From: Streptomyces violaceorubidus
GTDB lineage: Bacteria > Actinomycetota > Actinomycetes > Streptomycetales > Streptomycetaceae
Assembly (NCBI RefSeq): GCF_000717995.1
Contig: NZ_JODM01000010.1
Span: 158,225 to 222,224, forward strand
Reading direction: 5' to 3'
DNA: 64,000 bases
Below, one piece after another: positions 1 through 9,619 of this stretch. Below the pieces are notes generated by a model. It was not told the origin of the DNA and ran no database searches. It saw only the letters and a program-made list of their open reading frames with translations. The translations under genes were made by a program, and so were the position numbers. Position 1 is the first letter of the stretch. The number at the start of each line of letters is the position of its first letter.

Positions 1-455
1 GGGGAGGCGTGGTGCGACCAGAGTTTCCAGCCGGCGGGGGTGCGCCGGAACGTGTTGGTGGCGACCACGAGCTGGCCGACGAGCGGGCCGAGCTCCTCGT
101 CGCCGTCGGGGGCGGGGCCGCCGCTGAGGATGTTCTCGGTGCAGGTGACCAGGGCGGTGTCGCCGGTGACGGAGACGTGCACGTCGGTGAGGAAGAACTG
201 GATGTAGTCCGTGTTCGCCATGATCAGGGCGTAGGAGCGCAGGACCTCGCCGCGGCCGGTGAGCACCGGCCAGCCGGGGTGCACGCAGGAGACCACGCCG
301 GCGTCGGCCGGGTCGTGGTACGACTCGTCGATGCCCAGGTCGGAGGGGGTGAGCCAGAACTCGGAGACCTTCTCGAAGTCGCCTTCCTCCAGTGCCTCGT
401 AGAAGGCGGTGTTCGCGGCCTCGACCTGTTCGACGTCGAGGTGCGGGGCGTTCAC
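1..455 (-). CDS. NTF2/SnoaL-like protein, partial (runs off left edge)
   Basis: The translation from a GTG at 455 reads VNAPHLDVEQVEAANTAFYE and continues to the window edge with a typical NTF2-fold pattern: helical start, W-x-P motif, HPGWPVLTGRGEV segment and the terminal F-R-R-T-P-x-G-W-K-L-W-S-H-H strand. The start overlaps the folP stop in a GTGA arrangement, so the two are probably translationally coupled. In actinobacteria a protein of this type often sits between folP and folB/folK, so the rest of a folate cluster probably lies left of the window (inference). No catalytic function can be assigned. The 3' end is missing. Confidence 0.8.
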   Translation of the reverse strand, partial: MNAPHLDVEQVEAANTAFYEALEEGDFEKVSEFWLTPSDLGIDESYHDPADAGVVSCVHPGWPVLTGRGEVLRSYALIMANTDYIQFFLTDVHVSVTGDTALVTCTENILSGGPAPDGDEELGPLVGQLVVATNTFRRTPAGWKLWSHHAS

Positions 456-1315
456 CGGGCTCCTTCGACGGCGCGGGCGACGCGTACGGCGTCGGCGGTG
501 GCGCGGACCTCGTGGACGCGTACCGCCCACGCGCCGGCGTGCGCGGCGAGTGCGGAGACCGCGGCGGTGGCGGCGTCGCGCTCGCGCGCGGGGGGTGGGA
601 TGGCCTCGGGGCCGGCGAGGACGCGGCCGAGGAAGCGTTTGCGGGAGGCGGCGACGAGGAGGGGGTGGCCGAGGGCGAGGAGGCGGTCCAGGTGGGCGAG
701 GAGGACGAGGTCGTGCTCGGCGTCCTTGGAGAAGCCCAGGCCGGGGTCGACGACGATGCGGTCGGGGGCGATGCCGCCGTCGAGGACGGCCTCCACGCGT
801 GCGTGCAGTTCGTCCACGACCTCGGTGACGACGTCGGCGTAGGTGCCCCTGACGTTGCCGCCCTCCAGGAGGCCGCGCCAGTGCATGACGACGAAGGGGG
901 CGCCCGCGTCGGCGACGACCGGGATCATCCGGGGGTCGGCCAGGCCGCCGCTGACGTCGTTGACCAGGGCGGCGCCGGCGGCGAGGGCCTGCTCGGCGAC
1001 GGAGGCGCGCATGGTGTCGACGGAGACCGTGACACCCTCGGAGGCGAGGCCGCGTACGACCGGGACCACGCGCCGGAGCTCCTCGTCCTCGTCGACTCGG
1101 GTCGCGCCGGGACGGGTGGACTCGCCGCCGACGTCCACCAGGTCGGCGCCCTCGGCGACCAGGTCGAGGCCGTGTTTGATGGCGGCGGTGGTGTCGAAGA
1201 AGCGGCCGCCGTCGGAGAAGGAGTCGGGGGTCACGTTGACGACTCCCATGACCGCGCAGCGGTCCCATGCGGTCAGTCCCGCGAGATGGCGTCGGCGGCC
1301 GGTCTGCTTGCTCAT
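452..1315 (-). CDS. folP: Dihydropteroate synthase
   Basis: Condenses 6-hydroxymethyl-dihydropterin pyrophosphate with p-aminobenzoate to give dihydropteroate in cytoplasmic folate synthesis; it is the sulfonamide target. The 287-residue protein carries the diagnostic N-terminal motif MGVVNVTPDSFSDGG (about residues 23-37), then GADLVDVGGESTRPGA, a NDVSGG motif, and a C-terminal ASRKRFLG segment, all typical of the TIM-barrel DHPS family. The reading frame stays open well upstream through repeat DNA, but the ATG at 1315 (MSKQTGRRRH) gives the normal family length. It is followed by the NTF2-like gene with a GTGA overlap. The upstream region is a repeat-rich spacer rather than an obvious promoter. 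Confidence 0.93.
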   Translation of the reverse strand: MSKQTGRRRHLAGLTAWDRCAVMGVVNVTPDSFSDGGRFFDTTAAIKHGLDLVAEGADLVDVGGESTRPGATRVDEDEELRRVVPVVRGLASEGVTVSVDTMRASVAEQALAAGAALVNDVSGGLADPRMIPVVADAGAPFVVMHWRGLLEGGNVRGTYADVVTEVVDELHARVEAVLDGGIAPDRIVVDPGLGFSKDAEHDLVLLAHLDRLLALGHPLLVAASRKRFLGRVLAGPEAIPPPARERDAATAAVSALAAHAGAWAVRVHEVRATADAVRVARAVEGAR

Positions 1316-1721
1316 GTGTTCAGCGTAGGTGGTGGGCTGCGGTGGGTGCCTGCGGTGCCTGCGGTGCCTGTGCGGCTCCGGTGGGCCTTGGGTTCGGGGG
1401 GTGGGGTGCGGGTGCCTGCGGCGCCTGTGCGGCTCCGGTGGGGGTGCGGGTGGCGCGGTGGGTTCGGTGGGGGGTCGGGGCCGCGCCGGGGGGTGTCCCC
1501 CGCTCGCCGTACGCGGCTCTCCCACCGTCCCGCCCCCAGCTGCGGGCAGTCGTGCCTCCCCCAGTGCCTGAACGGCCTGGGAGGTACCGCCAGGCGGCAC
1601 TGGTGGGCGCAGCGGCACCCCGGCAGCGCCGGGCTGCGTCCCCACCCCGCGCCCACACCCGCGCCGGGTGCCCAGGGAACGGCGGGCCGTGATCCGCCCC
1701 GGCGGAACGGGGGTACAGGCG
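1316..1721. repeat. Spacer with G-rich simple repeats and intergenic repeat copy R1
   Basis: There is no credible gene between folP and the DUF2156 gene. About 1330-1460 holds repeats of the word TGCGGTGCCTG and CTGTGCGGCTCCGGTGGG. From 1461 to about 1690 lies a copy of a modular repeat that recurs in inverted orientation near 46.6-46.8 kb and partly at 21.4-21.7 kb. Its modules are GGTTCGGTGGG-GGGTCGGGG, the CGCTCGCCGTACGCGGCTCT word, a GGTACC-centred imperfect palindrome around 1580-1600, and CCGGGCTGCGTCCCCACCCC. By eye the copy matches the 46.6 kb copy at about 95% over roughly 175 bp. Apparent reading frames here are low-complexity artefacts. Confidence 0.75.
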
Positions 1722-3551
1722 TCACGCTGTCTGGGTCTCGCGTTCCGGGGGGCGGTGGGGGCAGGGGCGGCGTGACGGGGTCCGGCGTTGGAGGAAGCGT
1801 GGCAGCGACAGCGTGACGAAGCCCTCCGCCTGCATCGCGGCGAAGCCGATGCGGGGGAGGTCGGCGGAGCGGCGGTAGACGACGAAACGTGGCTCCCACC
1901 GGGGCCGGAACTTCGCGTTGAACTTGTACAGGGACTCGATCTGGAACCAGCGGGAGAGGAAGACCAGCAGGCCGCGCCAGGCCCGGAGGACCGGGCCCGC
2001 GCCGATCTTCTCGCCGCGCGCCAGTGCCGCGCGGAACATGGCGAAGTTCAGCGACACCCGCGCGATGCCCAGCTTCGGGGCGGCCTGGAGCGCGGCCACG
2101 ATCAGGAGTTCGTTCATGCCGGGGTCGGCCGCGCGGTCGCGGCGCATGAGGTCGAGGGATGCCCCGTCCGTGCCCCACGGCACGAAGTGCAGGACCGCCT
2201 TGAGGTCGCCGTACTCGCCGGGCTCGGGATCCTGCTTGTGGGCCGTCGCTATCAGGCAGTCGCCGTCGGACGGGTCGCCGACGCGGCCCAGGGCCATGGA
2301 GAAGCCGCGCTCGGTGTCCGTGCCGCGCCACGCGTCGGCGGCGCGGCGCACGCGGTCCAGTTCGGCGTCGGACAGGTCAGCCACGCGCCGTACCCGGGTC
2401 TCGTAACCGGCGCGCTCGATGCGCTTGACCATCTGGCGCACGTTGCGCATCGCGCGGCCGGCGAGGGAGAAATCCGCTACGTCCACCACCGCCTCGTCGC
2501 CCAGTTCGAGGGCGTCGAGGCCCGTCTCGCGGGTCCAGACCTCGCCGCCGGTCTCCGAGCAGCCCATGACGGCCGGGGTCCAGGAGTGGGCGCGGGCCTC
2601 GTCCATGAAGCGTTCGATGGCGCCCGGCCACGCCTCCACGTCGCCGATCGGATCGCCGCTGGCCAGCATCACGCCGGAGACGACGCGGTAGGTGACGGCG
2701 GCCTTGCCGCTGGGGGAGAAGACGACGGCCTTGTCGCGGCGCAGCGCGAAGTGGCCGAGGGAGTCGCGGCCGCCGTGCCGGGCGAGGAGGGCGCGCAGCC
2801 GGGTCTCGTCGTCCTCGGTCAGGCGGGCCGCGGGGTGTTCGGGGCGGAAGGCCAGATAGATGGTGGTGATGGCGGTCAGGAGGCCGAGGGCGCCGAGAGA
2901 GAAGGCCACCGTCCAGGAGGTGTTGCCCCGGTAGTCGACCGGGCCCTCGACGCCGAACAGGCCGTACAGGACGTGGGTGAGGCGGTCCGCCAGGCTGGGG
3001 TCGCCCAGCATGCGGTGCGGGTGGGCGTTGACGACGAGCAGGCCGAGGAGGACGGAACCGGCGCTCATGAGAACGAAGTTGGCCAGTGCCCGCCAGCGGC
3101 TGCGTGGGTCGGGGAGGGCGGCGAACTCGTCGCGGTGGCGCAGGAGGAGGGTCAGCAGGGCCAGGGAGATCAGTACGCCGAGGAGGGAGTGGCGGTACGT
3201 GAACTGGGCGACGGCGCCGAGCGGGAGCAGGGCCACGGCCGCCCGCCAGGCCCGGCGCTTGCGGCGCTTGAGGCCGTGGGCGAGCAGGAGGAGCAGGACG
3301 CCGGCGCTGAGGGAGAGGGCCGCGGCGAAGGGGCCGAAGGAGCCGGGGAGGACTTCGGTGAGGGCGTGCATCCGGCTGTGCCGGAAGCGGGGGAAGGAGC
3401 CGGCCGCGATGTCCAGCAGGCCGACGAGCACGCAGGCGCGGCCGACGACGAGGGGGACGCTCTCCGGGCGGGGGCCGCGCAGTGCGCGGCGTACGCGGGT
3501 GGGCCTCGTCGGAACCACGCCCGACATTTCCTCATCTGTCCTGACAGACAT
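1722..3551 (-). CDS. DUF2156 / phosphatidylglycerol lysyltransferase-like membrane protein
   Basis: This 609-residue protein has an N-terminal membrane region of about six hydrophobic helices (roughly residues 30-260). It is followed by a cytosolic C-terminal domain of the DUF2156 / MprF-LPG-synthetase type: SPSGKAAVTYRVVSGVMLASGDPIGD, then RNVRQMVKRIERAGYE and SLNFAMFRAALARGE. Known family members transfer aminoacyl groups from tRNA to phosphatidylglycerol, altering membrane charge and resistance to cationic peptides; that role is inferred here. No tRNA-synthetase domain is attached, so this is not a LysX-type fusion. The chosen ATG at 3551 begins MSVRTDEEMSGVVP; a start 17 codons upstream is also open. 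It is divergent from the esterase gene at 3711. Confidence 0.8.
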   Translation of the reverse strand: MSVRTDEEMSGVVPTRPTRVRRALRGPRPESVPLVVGRACVLVGLLDIAAGSFPRFRHSRMHALTEVLPGSFGPFAAALSLSAGVLLLLLAHGLKRRKRRAWRAAVALLPLGAVAQFTYRHSLLGVLISLALLTLLLRHRDEFAALPDPRSRWRALANFVLMSAGSVLLGLLVVNAHPHRMLGDPSLADRLTHVLYGLFGVEGPVDYRGNTSWTVAFSLGALGLLTAITTIYLAFRPEHPAARLTEDDETRLRALLARHGGRDSLGHFALRRDKAVVFSPSGKAAVTYRVVSGVMLASGDPIGDVEAWPGAIERFMDEARAHSWTPAVMGCSETGGEVWTRETGLDALELGDEAVVDVADFSLAGRAMRNVRQMVKRIERAGYETRVRRVADLSDAELDRVRRAADAWRGTDTERGFSMALGRVGDPSDGDCLIATAHKQDPEPGEYGDLKAVLHFVPWGTDGASLDLMRRDRAADPGMNELLIVAALQAAPKLGIARVSLNFAMFRAALARGEKIGAGPVLRAWRGLLVFLSRWFQIESLYKFNAKFRPRWEPRFVVYRRSADLPRIGFAAMQAEGFVTLSLPRFLQRRTPSRRPCPHRPPERETQTA

Positions 3552-3710
3552 CGCACCTGTTTGTTCTGCGAGAGACCGTGGATCCGGGCCCGTTTCGGGC
3601 ATCCGGCGACATTGCGCCCTCTAGGACGGTGTCTCGGAGGGAGAGGTTCACTCTCCTGATCACAAAGCCCGGAGGACGGGCGTACGGAAGCGGCGGGCAG
3701 GTAGCAAGGC

Positions 3711-4844
3711 ATGGGTCTCACGAGCGACAAGGTGCTGGCACTGGCGGTGGTGGCCGGTGTGCTGCTGTTCGCCGGGACGGTGTGGCTGTGGCCACGGCTG
3801 GCCGGGCGGAGCGTGCGGGCCGTTCTGGGCAGGGTCGGTGTGCTGCTCGCCACCCAGGTGGCGGTCTTCGCGGCGGTGGGTCTGGTCGCCAATCAGTCCT
3901 TCGGGTTCTACGGCAGTTGGGCCGATCTGTTCGGGCGTGAGGGCGGCCAGGGTGTGGTCGTGGACCACTCCGCCGATGCCGGCGACGGGCCGTTGCGGGT
4001 CGTCGGTGAGCGACGGGCGGCGCCGACGGGCGGGGCGCGGCCGGAGGTCTCGGGGCGGGTCGAGGAAATACGGGTCGTCGGGCGTACGTCGCGGATCGCG
4101 TCACCCGCGTTCGTCTATCTGCCGCCGGAGTACTTCCAGGCGCGGCACCGGGGCCGTACGTTTCCCGTGGCCGTCGTGCTGACCGGATATCCGGGTACCG
4201 CCGAGGCGTTGGTGGACAAACTCCATTACCCGCGCACCGCACTGGAGTTGGCGAAGGCCGGTCGGATGCGGCCGATGATCCTGGTGATGCTGCGGCCCAC
4301 GGTGGCGCCGCCGCGCGACACGGAGTGCGTGGACGTACCGGGCGGACCGCAGACGGAGACGTTCTTCGCGAAGGACCTTCCCGAGGCGGTGGGCGCCCAC
4401 TACCGGGTGGACAAGGGGCCGCGGAGCTGGGGCGTCGTCGGCAACTCGACCGGTGGGTACTGCGCCCTGAAACTCGCCGCGCACCATCCGGACGTGTACG
4501 CCGCCGGGGCCGGGCTGTCCGCGTACTACGACGCGCCGAACGACCCCACCACGGGCGACCTCTTCCAGGGCGACGAGGGGCGTCGGAAGGGGGCCGACCT
4601 GTGGTGGTACCTCAAGCACAAGCCGGCTCCCGACACTTCACTGCTCGTCACCAGCAGCAGGACCGGCGAGACGAACTACAAGGACACGCTGAAGTTCATC
4701 GAACTGGTGAAGGGCAAGAGGCCGACGCGGATCTCGTCGATCATCCTGGAAAACGGCGGGCACAACTTCAATACCTGGCGGCGGGAGATTCCCGCGACGC
4801 TGCGGTGGCTGGATGCCCGGCTGGACGGCGGACGGAAGGCATGA
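3711..4844 (+). CDS. Membrane-anchored alpha/beta-hydrolase esterase (antigen-85/esterase D-like)
   Basis: The 377-residue protein begins MGLTSDKVLALAVVAGVLLF. Two N-terminal hydrophobic segments (about residues 7-25 and 38-62) precede an extracytoplasmic alpha/beta-hydrolase domain. The nucleophile elbow is G-N-S-T-G (near residue 245), the domain carries the YLPPEYF and PVAVVLTGYPG strands typical of the esterase D/antigen-85 fold, and a candidate catalytic His lies in NGGHNF near the C-terminus. The likely reaction is hydrolysis or transfer of an acyl ester at the cell surface; the substrate is unknown. It is transcribed divergently from the DUF2156 gene and followed by a hairpin with a T-tract. 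Confidence 0.8.
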   Translation: MGLTSDKVLALAVVAGVLLFAGTVWLWPRLAGRSVRAVLGRVGVLLATQVAVFAAVGLVANQSFGFYGSWADLFGREGGQGVVVDHSADAGDGPLRVVGERRAAPTGGARPEVSGRVEEIRVVGRTSRIASPAFVYLPPEYFQARHRGRTFPVAVVLTGYPGTAEALVDKLHYPRTALELAKAGRMRPMILVMLRPTVAPPRDTECVDVPGGPQTETFFAKDLPEAVGAHYRVDKGPRSWGVVGNSTGGYCALKLAAHHPDVYAAGAGLSAYYDAPNDPTTGDLFQGDEGRRKGADLWWYLKHKPAPDTSLLVTSSRTGETNYKDTLKFIELVKGKRPTRISSIILENGGHNFNTWRREIPATLRWLDARLDGGRKA

Positions 4845-4907
4845 ATGATCTTGGAATCCCGGAGTAATTCGTCCGTCCTCGGGGATGTGGATTGCCGGTT
4901 CCCTGTG

Positions 4908-4933
4908 AACACGTCGGAGACGGCCGTGTTTTT
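4908..4933 (+). terminator. Possible intrinsic terminator after the esterase gene
   Basis: Inverted arms AACACG (4908-4913) and CGTGTT (4925-4930) are separated by 11 nt and followed directly by a T run (to 4933), unusual in this GC-rich sequence. The stem is short, so strength is uncertain. Confidence 0.4.
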
Positions 4934-4980
4934 ACGGGGCGGGGCGCCAAGATTCGCCTACGCGCGGTAAGTTTCTGGCC

Positions 4981-6237
4981 ATGCCACGTGGACGTCACCG
5001 CCATTCCCCGCCTCTGCACAGGCTGCTTCCTCCATCGGCGATCGCAGGTGTTTCGGTCGCCTGCGCCCTCGGGCCCTGGTTGTTCAGCGAGACCATGATC
5101 CTTCGCGTGCTGGCCGCGTCCGCCGCGGTGACGGCCGTGGTCGGCGCGGTCGTCATGCGGCACTGGGACGCACAGGCGGGCCGCCAGGTCGCCGACCTCA
5201 CGCGCGCGCGGGCGAGCGACGAGTGGCGCTTCGAGGAACGGGTCGCCGAACTGGAGTCCGACCTGGAGGAGTCGCGCGAGCTGCGACAGAAGCTGGAGCA
5301 CCGGCTGCGGGCCAAGCGCACCGAGCTGGCGGGGCTGCGCAACGAGCACGCCTCCCTGCTGCGGCGCTACGCCACGGCGGAGACCGAGCGCGCGAGTGCG
5401 CTGGAGGGCCGCCGGCTGCTGGAGATAGAGGCCGTGCCGCAGGCACCCGCGCTGCCGGCGGCCCGGCCCGTCCCGGTGCAGGAGACGCCGGTGCAGGAGA
5501 CGCCGGTGCAGGAGACGCCGGTGCAGGAAGTGCCCGAGCGGGAAGTGGCGGCCGAGGAGAGCGAGGGGGGCGAAGAGGTCTCCGCCCCCGCGGTCTTCTC
5601 GCCCGAGGGGTCCCGGCTGTTCCTGCGCGCGAACGCGGCACTGGCCCGCTTCGGCGGTGACGCGTCCGCCGGTCCGGACGGTGGCGACCGGGCCGCAGCA
5701 TCCGACGGCTCCGACGGGGACGGCGGCGGTGGCGGCGGTGGCCGGGGCGCGGCGGCCGAGGCGGGGGAGGAGGACGAGGCGCAGGGGCAGTCCGAGGCGG
5801 CCGACGGCCACGAGCGCACCGCCGCCGCCTCCCTGACGACGTCCTCCGACGAGCGGCCCGCGCAGCCCACCCGGCCCACGCAGCCCACCGGGCGGACCGA
5901 CGGGCACTTCACGGTGCCGACCGCGGTGGCCGTCGTACCGCCGGCTCCGGCGCGGCGTCCGGTGGTCGAGGGCGGCTTCGACTTCTTCGGCACCAAGGTC
6001 CCCGAGGGCGCGTCGGGGGCGGCGGCCGCGTCCGACGCCGCTCTGGAGACCGTCCAGAACGAGGACCTCGCCGACGTGGTCGGCCAGGAGGCGCTCGCCC
6101 TGCACAAGGCCGAGGCCGAGGTCGCCTTCAAGCAGGCCGGTGAGGAGTCCCGGGGCGTGGGCCAGGTGATCGACCTGACGGCCCACGACGAGACCGAGCA
6201 GATCGACGTACAGGGACTGCGCAGCGCGGTTTCCTGA
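4981..6237 (+). CDS. Membrane-anchored coiled-coil protein, unknown function
   Basis: Not a family I recognise by function. The 418-residue product has two N-terminal hydrophobic segments (about residues 18-37 and 40-60). A strongly charged coiled coil follows, about residues 65-140, with heptad-like E/R/L spacing ([20 protein letters not shown]). The rest is a low-complexity, acidic, Pro/Ala-rich region. A 15-bp unit encoding VQETP is repeated four times (5476-5535). The C-terminal part, from about residue 325, is more ordered ([16 protein letters not shown] and [19 protein letters not shown]). The ATG at 4981 gives [13 protein letters not shown]; an internal ATG at 5095 ([11 protein letters not shown]) is a plausible alternative with one membrane helix. 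Its 3' end faces the convergent PH-domain gene. Confidence 0.7.
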   Translation: MPRGRHRHSPPLHRLLPPSAIAGVSVACALGPWLFSETMILRVLAASAAVTAVVGAVVMRHWDAQAGRQVADLTRARASDEWRFEERVAELESDLEESRELRQKLEHRLRAKRTELAGLRNEHASLLRRYATAETERASALEGRRLLEIEAVPQAPALPAARPVPVQETPVQETPVQETPVQEVPEREVAAEESEGGEEVSAPAVFSPEGSRLFLRANAALARFGGDASAGPDGGDRAAASDGSDGDGGGGGGGRGAAAEAGEEDEAQGQSEAADGHERTAAASLTTSSDERPAQPTRPTQPTGRTDGHFTVPTAVAVVPPAPARRPVVEGGFDFFGTKVPEGASGAAAASDAALETVQNEDLADVVGQEALALHKAEAEVAFKQAGEESRGVGQVIDLTAHDETEQIDVQGLRSAVS

Positions 6238-6310
6238 CCCCGGTCCCCGGTCCCCGGTCCCCGGACGCCGGGCGACCGGGTCCGGGTCCGGTTCGGTTCG
6301 GTTCGGTTCG
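6238..6310. repeat. Simple repeats between convergent genes
   Basis: The 76-bp spacer consists of CCCCGGT units repeated about four times (6238-6264) and GTTCG repeated four times (6291-6310), with GGGTCCGG words between. It may form GC-rich hairpins ending transcription of both convergent genes, but no T-tract is present. Confidence 0.6.
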
Positions 6311-6313
6311 GTC

Positions 6314-7873
6314 TCAGGTCATCCAGCGGTCCGGCGGGGCGTCCCGGCGGCCGGTCCGGGACCGTTCCGCCTGGCTCCGCAGCAGCTCCGCGGCCTCCTC
6401 GGCGTCGCGCAGGCGGGCCGTCACGGTCTTGTTCGCGCCCGTGTCCACATGGACGTCGGCCAGCCGCAGGGCGCGCCGCCAGGGCCCCTGCGTCAGGCGG
6501 ACGCTCTGGACCTTGGCGTGCGGGACCAGCGCCAGGCTGCGGCGCAGCAGGCCGTACCGGGCGGCGAAGACCGCGTCGGTGACGGCGAGCCCGTGGCCGC
6601 GCCACCACAGCGGTCTGCACCGCGCCGCCCGCCGCGGCGGGCGCGACAGCTCAGGTCCCGTCGGCACGACGACCCCGGGCAGCACCCGCGCGACGACCGC
6701 CTCGGCGACATCGCGCGGGGCGACAGGCAGCAGCACCGAGTTCGACGACCCGGCCACGTCCAGCTCCACCCGCACCCAGCGGCGCCGCCGCCACAGCAGC
6801 GGCTCCACGAGGCGCACGGTCTGGACCCGGCCCGGCGGCACCGTCTCGTGGGCGCGGTCCAGCAGGCCGTGGTCGATGCGGAGGCCGTCCGGGGACTCGG
6901 CCACCGTCCAGTCGTACTCCCCGACGAACCGGCCCGCGCTGCGCGCACCCGCGGCGCCCACCAGCGGCAGGGCGGTCGCCAGCACTGTCCACAGGTTGTG
7001 GGTGGCCAGCCACAGCAGTGTCGGTACGACGGCGGCGGCGAGCAGCGTGCCCCAGGTCGCGCCGGTCAGCAGGAGGGAGACGGCGAGGACGCCGGGCGGC
7101 ACCCGCAGCAGCTGCCGCGCGGGGGCCTCGCCGACCTCGTGCGCGGTCTCGGGCGCGAAGCCCGCCGCACGCGCGAGCAGCTCGGCCCGCAGCGCACTCG
7201 CCTCGTCGGCGCCCAGGAAGGCCAGTTCGTCCTTCTTGCCGGTGCCTATGACGTCGAGCTTGAGCTTGGCGACCCCCGCGACCCGGGCGAGCAGGGGCTG
7301 GGTGACGTCGATCGCCTGGATGCGTTCGAGGCGGATGTGCGCGGTGCGCCGGAACAGCAGGCCGGTGCGGATCCGCAGCTCGGTGTCGGTCACCGCGTAG
7401 TGGGTGAACCACCAGGTGAGGAAGCCGTACAGGGCGGCGGCCGGGATCAGGACGGCGAGGCCGATCATCAGGTGGGTCGTGGTCAGCCGGGTGAGCTGGC
7501 GCTGTGCCTGGTCCGGATCGTGGACGGCCCATCCGACGATCACGGCCACCGGCGCCCAGGCCCGCCGCAGGGGCGTGACGGGGTGCAGGCGCCGCTCCAC
7601 GAGGTCGTCGACGGGTGGGGAGGCGTCGGTGCCAGTGCCGGTCCCGGTGCCGGTGCGGGGCCAGGTGCCGGTCCCGGTGGTAGTGGTGTCGTCGGGCTCG
7701 GGGGATTCGACCGTGCGTGCGGTGGGCCCTGGCGTGCGGTTCGGGGGCTCGGCCGGGTGGGGGTTCGGCATGTGCAGGGGGGCGTCGTCGATCGCGCCGG
7801 GGGACGGCGGGCCGGACGTCCTCGTGCCGTCCGCCCGTCCCGTCGTGTCCTCTCCCGCCCCGGGCCCGGTCAC
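6314..7873 (-). CDS. Bacterial PH-domain (bPH2/DUF304) membrane protein, YdbT-like
   Basis: The 519-residue protein starts at GTG 7873 ([13 protein letters not shown]) in a GTGA overlap with the stop of the upstream PH-domain gene. After a disordered N-terminus with a (TG)n stretch (about residues 60-90), it has paired membrane segments. These alternate with bPH2 domains marked by [32 protein letters not shown] and later [19 protein letters not shown] and [15 protein letters not shown]. This is the layout of the YdbT/YdbS pair, for which a membrane role is known only loosely. The reading frame remains open far upstream, antisense to nuoD; that extension is spurious. The protein ends D-R-W-M-T, 76 bp from the convergent coiled-coil gene. 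Confidence 0.85.
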   Translation of the reverse strand: MTGPGAGEDTTGRADGTRTSGPPSPGAIDDAPLHMPNPHPAEPPNRTPGPTARTVESPEPDDTTTTGTGTWPRTGTGTGTGTDASPPVDDLVERRLHPVTPLRRAWAPVAVIVGWAVHDPDQAQRQLTRLTTTHLMIGLAVLIPAAALYGFLTWWFTHYAVTDTELRIRTGLLFRRTAHIRLERIQAIDVTQPLLARVAGVAKLKLDVIGTGKKDELAFLGADEASALRAELLARAAGFAPETAHEVGEAPARQLLRVPPGVLAVSLLLTGATWGTLLAAAVVPTLLWLATHNLWTVLATALPLVGAAGARSAGRFVGEYDWTVAESPDGLRIDHGLLDRAHETVPPGRVQTVRLVEPLLWRRRRWVRVELDVAGSSNSVLLPVAPRDVAEAVVARVLPGVVVPTGPELSRPPRRAARCRPLWWRGHGLAVTDAVFAARYGLLRRSLALVPHAKVQSVRLTQGPWRRALRLADVHVDTGANKTVTARLRDAEEAAELLRSQAERSRTGRRDAPPDRWMT

Positions 7874-8436
7874 AGTCCCGCCGATCGGGCCTCGCCCAGC
7901 TCGGTGAGGCGGTCGCGCAGGCGTTCCGCCTCGGCCGGGTCGAGGCCGGGGATGGTGGCGTCGGTCGCGGCGGCGGCCGTGTGCAGCTGGACGCTGGCCA
8001 GGCCGAAGTGCCGCTCGACCGGTCCGGAGGTCACCTCGACCAACTGCATGCGGCCGTACGGGACGACGGTCTCCTCCCGCCACAGCACACCCCGGCTGAT
8101 CAGCAGGTCGTCGGCGCGCTCGGCGTACCGCCAGGAGCGCCAGTTGCGCCCCAGCATCACCCAGCCCCAGGCCATCAGGGCCAGCGGCAGGAGTGCGAGG
8201 GCGGCCCAGGCCGGGTCGAGGAACAGCGCGGGCAGCACCCCCGCGGCGAGCGTCAGCAGGCCGAGCCAGACCACCAGCAGCAGTCGCCGCATGTGCAGCA
8301 GGCCCGGCGGCAGGCCCGTCCACACCGGCTCGTCCCGCACCGGAACCGCCGGCTCCGCCCGATCCGCCGCACCCGCCGCCCGCGTCGCACGTGCCGCTCC
8401 CGCCGTGCCCGTGTCGTCCGGGCTGCCCGTCTCCAT
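7870..8436 (-). CDS. Small bacterial PH-domain membrane protein, YdbS-like
   Basis: The 188-residue protein starts at ATG 8436 ([13 protein letters not shown]). An Ala/Arg-rich disordered segment of about 40 residues is followed by two adjacent hydrophobic helices ([20 protein letters not shown] and [20 protein letters not shown]). One bPH2 domain follows, with [28 protein letters not shown] and a [12 protein letters not shown] motif characteristic of DUF304. It is the first gene of a two-gene operon with the larger PH protein, which it overlaps by 4 bp. It diverges from nuoD, whose start is only about 30 bp away, so the promoters must overlap. Confidence 0.85.
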   Translation of the reverse strand: METGSPDDTGTAGAARATRAAGAADRAEPAVPVRDEPVWTGLPPGLLHMRRLLLVVWLGLLTLAAGVLPALFLDPAWAALALLPLALMAWGWVMLGRNWRSWRYAERADDLLISRGVLWREETVVPYGRMQLVEVTSGPVERHFGLASVQLHTAAAATDATIPGLDPAEAERLRDRLTELGEARSAGL

Positions 8437-8467
8437 GGGGCCAGCGTACGTAGGGGAGACTGTGTCC

Positions 8468-9619
8468 ATGACTCCTACGACGGAGACCACGGTCGGAATC
8501 GGCGGTGCCGCGGAGAGCACCGACATGGTGCTCAACATCGGGCCCCAGCACCCGTCCACCCACGGCGTGCTGCGGCTCAAGCTGGTTCTGGACGGCGAGC
8601 GCATCACGAGCGCGGAACCGGTGATCGGCTACATGCACCGCGGCGCGGAGAAGCTGTTCGAGGCCCGTGACTACCGTCAGATCATCATGCTCGCCAACCG
8701 CCACGACTGGCTGTCGGCCTTCTCCAACGAGCTGGGCGTCGTCCTCGCCGTCGAGCGGATGCTCGGCATGGAGGTCCCCCCGCGCGCGGTGTGGACGCGG
8801 ACGCTGCTCGCCGAGCTGAACCGGGTGCTCAACCACCTGATGTTCCTCGGGTCGTACCCGCTGGAGCTGGGCGGCATCACCCCGGTCTTCTACGCCTTCC
8901 GGGAGCGGGAGGTCCTCCAGAACGTGATGGAGGAGGTCTCCGGCGGGCGCATGCACTACATGTTCAACCGCGTCGGCGGTCTCAAGGAGGACCTCCCCGC
9001 GGGCTGGACCACGCGCGCGCGTGCCGCCGTCGCCGCCGTGCGCTCGCGCATGGACGTCTTCGACGACCTCGTGCTCGGCAACGAGATCTTCCGGGGGCGT
9101 ACGCGGGGCGTGGGCGCCCTGTCGGCGCAGGCCGTGCACGCCTACGGCGTCAGCGGACCCATCGCCCGCGCCTCCGGCGTCGACTTCGACCTGCGCCGCG
9201 ACGAGCCCTACCTCGCCTACGCCGAACTCCAGGACACCCTCAAGGTCGTCACCCGCACCGAGGGCGACTGCCTGGCCCGCTTCGAGTGCCTGCTGGAGCA
9301 GACGCACAACGCCCTCGACCTCGCCGACGCCTGCCTGGACCGCCTCGCCGAGCTGGCGCCGGGGCCGGTCAACCAGCGGCTCCCGAAGGTTCTGAAGGCG
9401 CCCGAGGGCCACACCTACGCCTGGACCGAGAACCCGCTCGGCATCAACGGCTACTACCTGGTCAGCAAGGGCGACAAGACCCCGTACCGGCTGAAGCTGC
9501 GCTCGGCGTCGTACAACAACATCCAGGCGCTGGCGGACCTGCTGCCGGGGACGCTGGTCGCGGACATGGTGGCGATCCTGGGGTCACTGTTCTTCGTGGT
9601 CGGCGACATCGACAAGTAG
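8468..9619 (+). CDS. nuoD2: Orphan NADH-quinone oxidoreductase subunit D paralogue
   Basis: The 383-residue protein is a full-length complex I 49-kDa/NuoD subunit, which helps form the quinone pocket. Signatures include [15 protein letters not shown] (23-37), [11 protein letters not shown] (55-65), [11 protein letters not shown], and the C-terminal [18 protein letters not shown]. The ATG at 8468 is used; a GTG two codons upstream is also in frame. No other nuo gene is nearby, so it is an isolated paralogue, hence the symbol nuoD2. Arg58 in MHRGAEK aligns with the NDUFS2 arginine that NDUFAF7 methylates in mitochondria, and an NDUFAF7-like gene overlaps its 3' end. Whether it joins a canonical complex I or a partial one cannot be told from this sequence. 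Confidence 0.92.
   Translation: MTPTTETTVGIGGAAESTDMVLNIGPQHPSTHGVLRLKLVLDGERITSAEPVIGYMHRGAEKLFEARDYRQIIMLANRHDWLSAFSNELGVVLAVERMLGMEVPPRAVWTRTLLAELNRVLNHLMFLGSYPLELGGITPVFYAFREREVLQNVMEEVSGGRMHYMFNRVGGLKEDLPAGWTTRARAAVAAVRSRMDVFDDLVLGNEIFRGRTRGVGALSAQAVHAYGVSGPIARASGVDFDLRRDEPYLAYAELQDTLKVVTRTEGDCLARFECLLEQTHNALDLADACLDRLAELAPGPVNQRLPKVLKAPEGHTYAWTENPLGINGYYLVSKGDKTPYRLKLRSASYNNIQALADLLPGTLVADMVAILGSLFFVVGDIDK

Noticed and set aside
3170..3892. Minus-strand frame spanning the divergent DUF2156/esterase promoter region
   Set aside because: Ser/Pro/Arg-rich shadow translation of the membrane-protein gene on another frame.
7874..9412. Very long minus-strand open frame continuing upstream of the large PH-domain gene through nuoD
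   Set aside because: It is the GC-rich antisense of nuoD2, with low-complexity translation; the GTG at 7873 with GTGA overlap explains the real gene.
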